This document shows, piece after piece, positions 62,329-64,000 of a stretch of DNA of 64,000 nt (position 1 is the stretch's first letter; each line of letters starts with the position of its first letter). The notes below the pieces were generated by a model, which was not told the DNA's origin, made no database searches, and saw only the letters and a list, made by a program, of their open reading frames with translations. A program made the position numbers and the translations under genes. The stretch is from an uncultured Paracoccaceae bacterium (GTDB taxonomy: Bacteria > Pseudomonadota > Alphaproteobacteria > Rhodobacterales > Rhodobacteraceae). The stretch is from positions 248,001 to 312,000 of the forward strand of contig CANMEQ010000002.1 of NCBI GenBank assembly GCA_947497065.1, given 5' to 3'.

Positions 62329-64000
62329 TTACTGTGTCAATTTCAATGCGCGGATATCAGACGCAATTGCGCTGAAGGCTTCGGTGATATCTTTACCATC
62401 GACGTCGAAGTAGTGACTGGTAGAACTCGCACAGTTCCGAAGGGCCGTTTGACCGTTGGTCGGTGCTTCGAATGCGACAGTATAGATAACAATCTGTTCG
62501 TCGCGAGCAGCTTGGCAGAGATCTTCAAGCCGATCATCGGCGTCACTGGAGTATACCGTGCCTGTTACTCCATAGTCTGCGTCGATGTAGTCGGGCAGGT
62601 AAATTTGGTAAGATGAGCCAGATTCAGGCCGAGCCCATCCGGTTCCTGCGCTGTATGGTAAAATGCGGTTTCGGTTCAGCTTCGTGTTGTAGGCGTCGTA
62701 CAACAGTTCATTGTTGATGCGATTATATTCCCAATTCGCGTAGAGTTCCTGCCAGGAGGCTTTACGCACATTATCTGTAAATGTCGGGCCGTTCCCTGAA
62801 TTGCCCACGTGGAGCGACGTGTCTTCCTCGAGGTCTTCGTATTCCTCTTCAGTCACTTCAGAGCCGTCCATGGTTACAACAATCGGACCGTTCTCCATAG
62901 CATCAACGTATTCCGAACGACTGCTATAGCCGCGCGGATAGCTGTAAAGAGGGTAACTGCTGCTAGAGCCGTTCCAGAAGAATGCATCGTCCGTGTAGTC
63001 ATCTGGCGTCAATTGGCCGGAGTACTGGATCGAAATGTCATTGTCGCGCACGTCACTCAGCTGAACGTCGTGGTCATAGTCTTTGAGATCAAACCAGACG
63101 AATGAATCCCCATCTTTGAAACGATCGATCAAGTCGAACTGGGTTGTATTTTCACCATCGGTCATCAGAACGACCACTTTCAGTACATCAGGCTCCGAGA
63201 ACGCATAGGGCCGGCCAGATGCTGGGGCCTCAACGCTGTTATCGCTTGTCGCGGCTAAATCGGTGATGATGTCCCGTGTACTCGGGTCCAGAAGCCCCAC
63301 GCCCCACTTCATGCCCATATCAATTGCTGTGTTCCCGAACGGAGTAAGGGCATCAATCGCTGTATGAAGCATATCTTCATTGGACGTCATGGGGATAATG
63401 GCATTTTCTTCGCCGACGAAGCACCATGGATCACCGACAATAAAGTGTGAAACATGGTCGTATGACTTATCCAGATCCAAGACCGTTGTTTCAAACACAG
63501 TATCATCGTCAAACTGTGGGCAGGTCGAATAGGAATGTGTTCTGTTGATATCCAAATACGGATCACCGTTGCTGTCCGCGGCGTTTGCGATGTCAGGTCC
63601 AACATTGACGACCGCACTGTAGGGCACCATCGAAACGGTAATCAGCCCCTGCGGCGCATTGGTGTTATTTGCCAGAACGGTTGTCACAAATTCCTTTGCC
63701 GCTGAGCGAAGGTTCGTGATGCGACCATTGCTGTCCATGGACGTTGAAACGTCAAGCACCAAAGAGATCTCCACATCACTCACACGTTCTTCGGCGACAG
63801 ACACGCCGCTGACGTTCAAGGTCGTCAAACCCGGTTCGAACGGTTCAGAGAAAATGCGCGGGATGTCGTAGAAGAACAACGGCATATCGGCGGAGGCGCT
63901 TGCCGTGACCGTCTTGTAATTCAGGCCTGTGTCACAATCGACGTCGTCGAGAAAAGTCAGCATCCCAGCCTTGTCAAAGTAATCGTTGACGACACCTTCG
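62329..64000 (-). CDS. TadG-like protein with von Willebrand A domain (start lies right of the window)
   Basis: The frame is open at the right edge, so the N-terminus (probably a TadE-like membrane helix) is missing. The visible part, about 556 residues, has a VWA domain with the metal-site motif DVSTSM and MTDGENT. A long inserted segment between the VWA strands is rich in Tyr, Ser and Asp (SSSSYPLYSYPRGYSS) and is typical of roseobacter TadG. TadG acts in assembly of Flp pili at the envelope. The stop is 1 nt from the TadE-like gene. Confidence 0.88.
   Translation of the reverse strand, partial: EGVVNDYFDKAGMLTFLDDVDCDTGLNYKTVTASASADMPLFFYDIPRIFSEPFEPGLTTLNVSGVSVAEERVSDVEISLVLDVSTSMDSNGRITNLRSAAKEFVTTVLANNTNAPQGLITVSMVPYSAVVNVGPDIANAADSNGDPYLDINRTHSYSTCPQFDDDTVFETTVLDLDKSYDHVSHFIVGDPWCFVGEENAIIPMTSNEDMLHTAIDALTPFGNTAIDMGMKWGVGLLDPSTRDIITDLAATSDNSVEAPASGRPYAFSEPDVLKVVVLMTDGENTTQFDLIDRFKDGDSFVWFDLKDYDHDVQLSDVRDNDISIQYSGQLTPDDYTDDAFFWNGSSSSYPLYSYPRGYSSRSEYVDAMENGPIVVTMDGSEVTEEEYEDLEEDTSLHVGNSGNGPTFTDNVRKASWQELYANWEYNRINNELLYDAYNTKLNRNRILPYSAGTGWARPESGSSYQIYLPDYIDADYGVTGTVYSSDADDRLEDLCQAARDEQIVIYTVAFEAPTNGQTALRNCASSTSHYFDVDGKDITEAFSAIASDIRALKLTQ

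Overview
The window is an ordinary-looking chromosomal stretch of an alphaproteobacterium of the Rhodobacterales, most likely the marine Roseobacter group. The reasons are the gene order murA-DUF2948-hisD-UPF0262-phosphatase-infA-maf-RNase G-yacG, the abundance of TRAP transporters, the compact RNase E/G, and the style of the beta-oxidation and purine modules. The genus cannot be fixed from sequence alone. Coding density is high. Start codons are often coupled by ATGA overlaps. I see no insertion sequence, integrase, prophage or CRISPR array.

Layout: 1-728 is the 3' end of an ammonium transporter gene. 801-8266 (minus strand) is a fatty-acid beta-oxidation block (FadJ-like, thiolase, glutathione transferase, acyl-CoA dehydrogenase) with two related MerR regulators. 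8370-10663 carries two hotdog thioesterases and a MATE exporter. 10687-12409 is a DUF952-pyrD-ArsC-like operon. 12557-18070 holds a secreted 5'-nucleotidase behind a good Pho-box, a TPM-domain membrane protein, DUF1992, an SRAP peptidase, an unassigned permease and a cupin. 18052-24541 is a malonate-use operon: malonyl-CoA decarboxylase, malonyl-CoA synthetase, a TRAP transporter and GlcG/HbpS. A GntR/FCD regulator (24620-25291) separates it from a second catabolic cluster. That cluster has a YCII protein (minus strand) and, divergently, a FAH hydrolase, a RutE-like nitroreductase, OsmC, a second TRAP transporter and a hydroxyquinol-type intradiol dioxygenase (25324-31722).

32024-38925 holds an ABC exporter, an acyl-CoA synthetase, a small periplasmic protein and Tex. 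39333-45889 is the conserved housekeeping run from murA to yacG. 46073-50037 is a sitABCD-type manganese ABC operon under a perfect 21-bp Fur/Mur-like dyad. 50051-55528 is a ureide pathway: PuuD urate oxidase, HIU hydrolase, an allantoinase-OHCU decarboxylase fusion, ureidoglycolate lyase, ureidoglycine aminohydrolase and a LysR regulator. 55823-60198 carries recJ, an MFS transporter and homoserine dehydrogenase. 61163-64000 is the start of a TadE/TadG pilus-assembly group that runs off the right edge. tRNA genes for Gly(TCC), Phe(GAA), Thr(GGT) and Glu(TTC) are scattered through the window.

The best candidate for something undescribed is the 25324-31722 cluster. It combines a YCII protein, a reductase and a hydroxyquinol-type dioxygenase, with its own TRAP importer, across the regulator gene from the malonate operon. 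The short DNA element AAAATCGAT recurs on both sides of the regulator. The Pho-box, the Mur box and a pair of ACGTNAACGT sites by the fatty-acid genes are the clearest regulatory signals.
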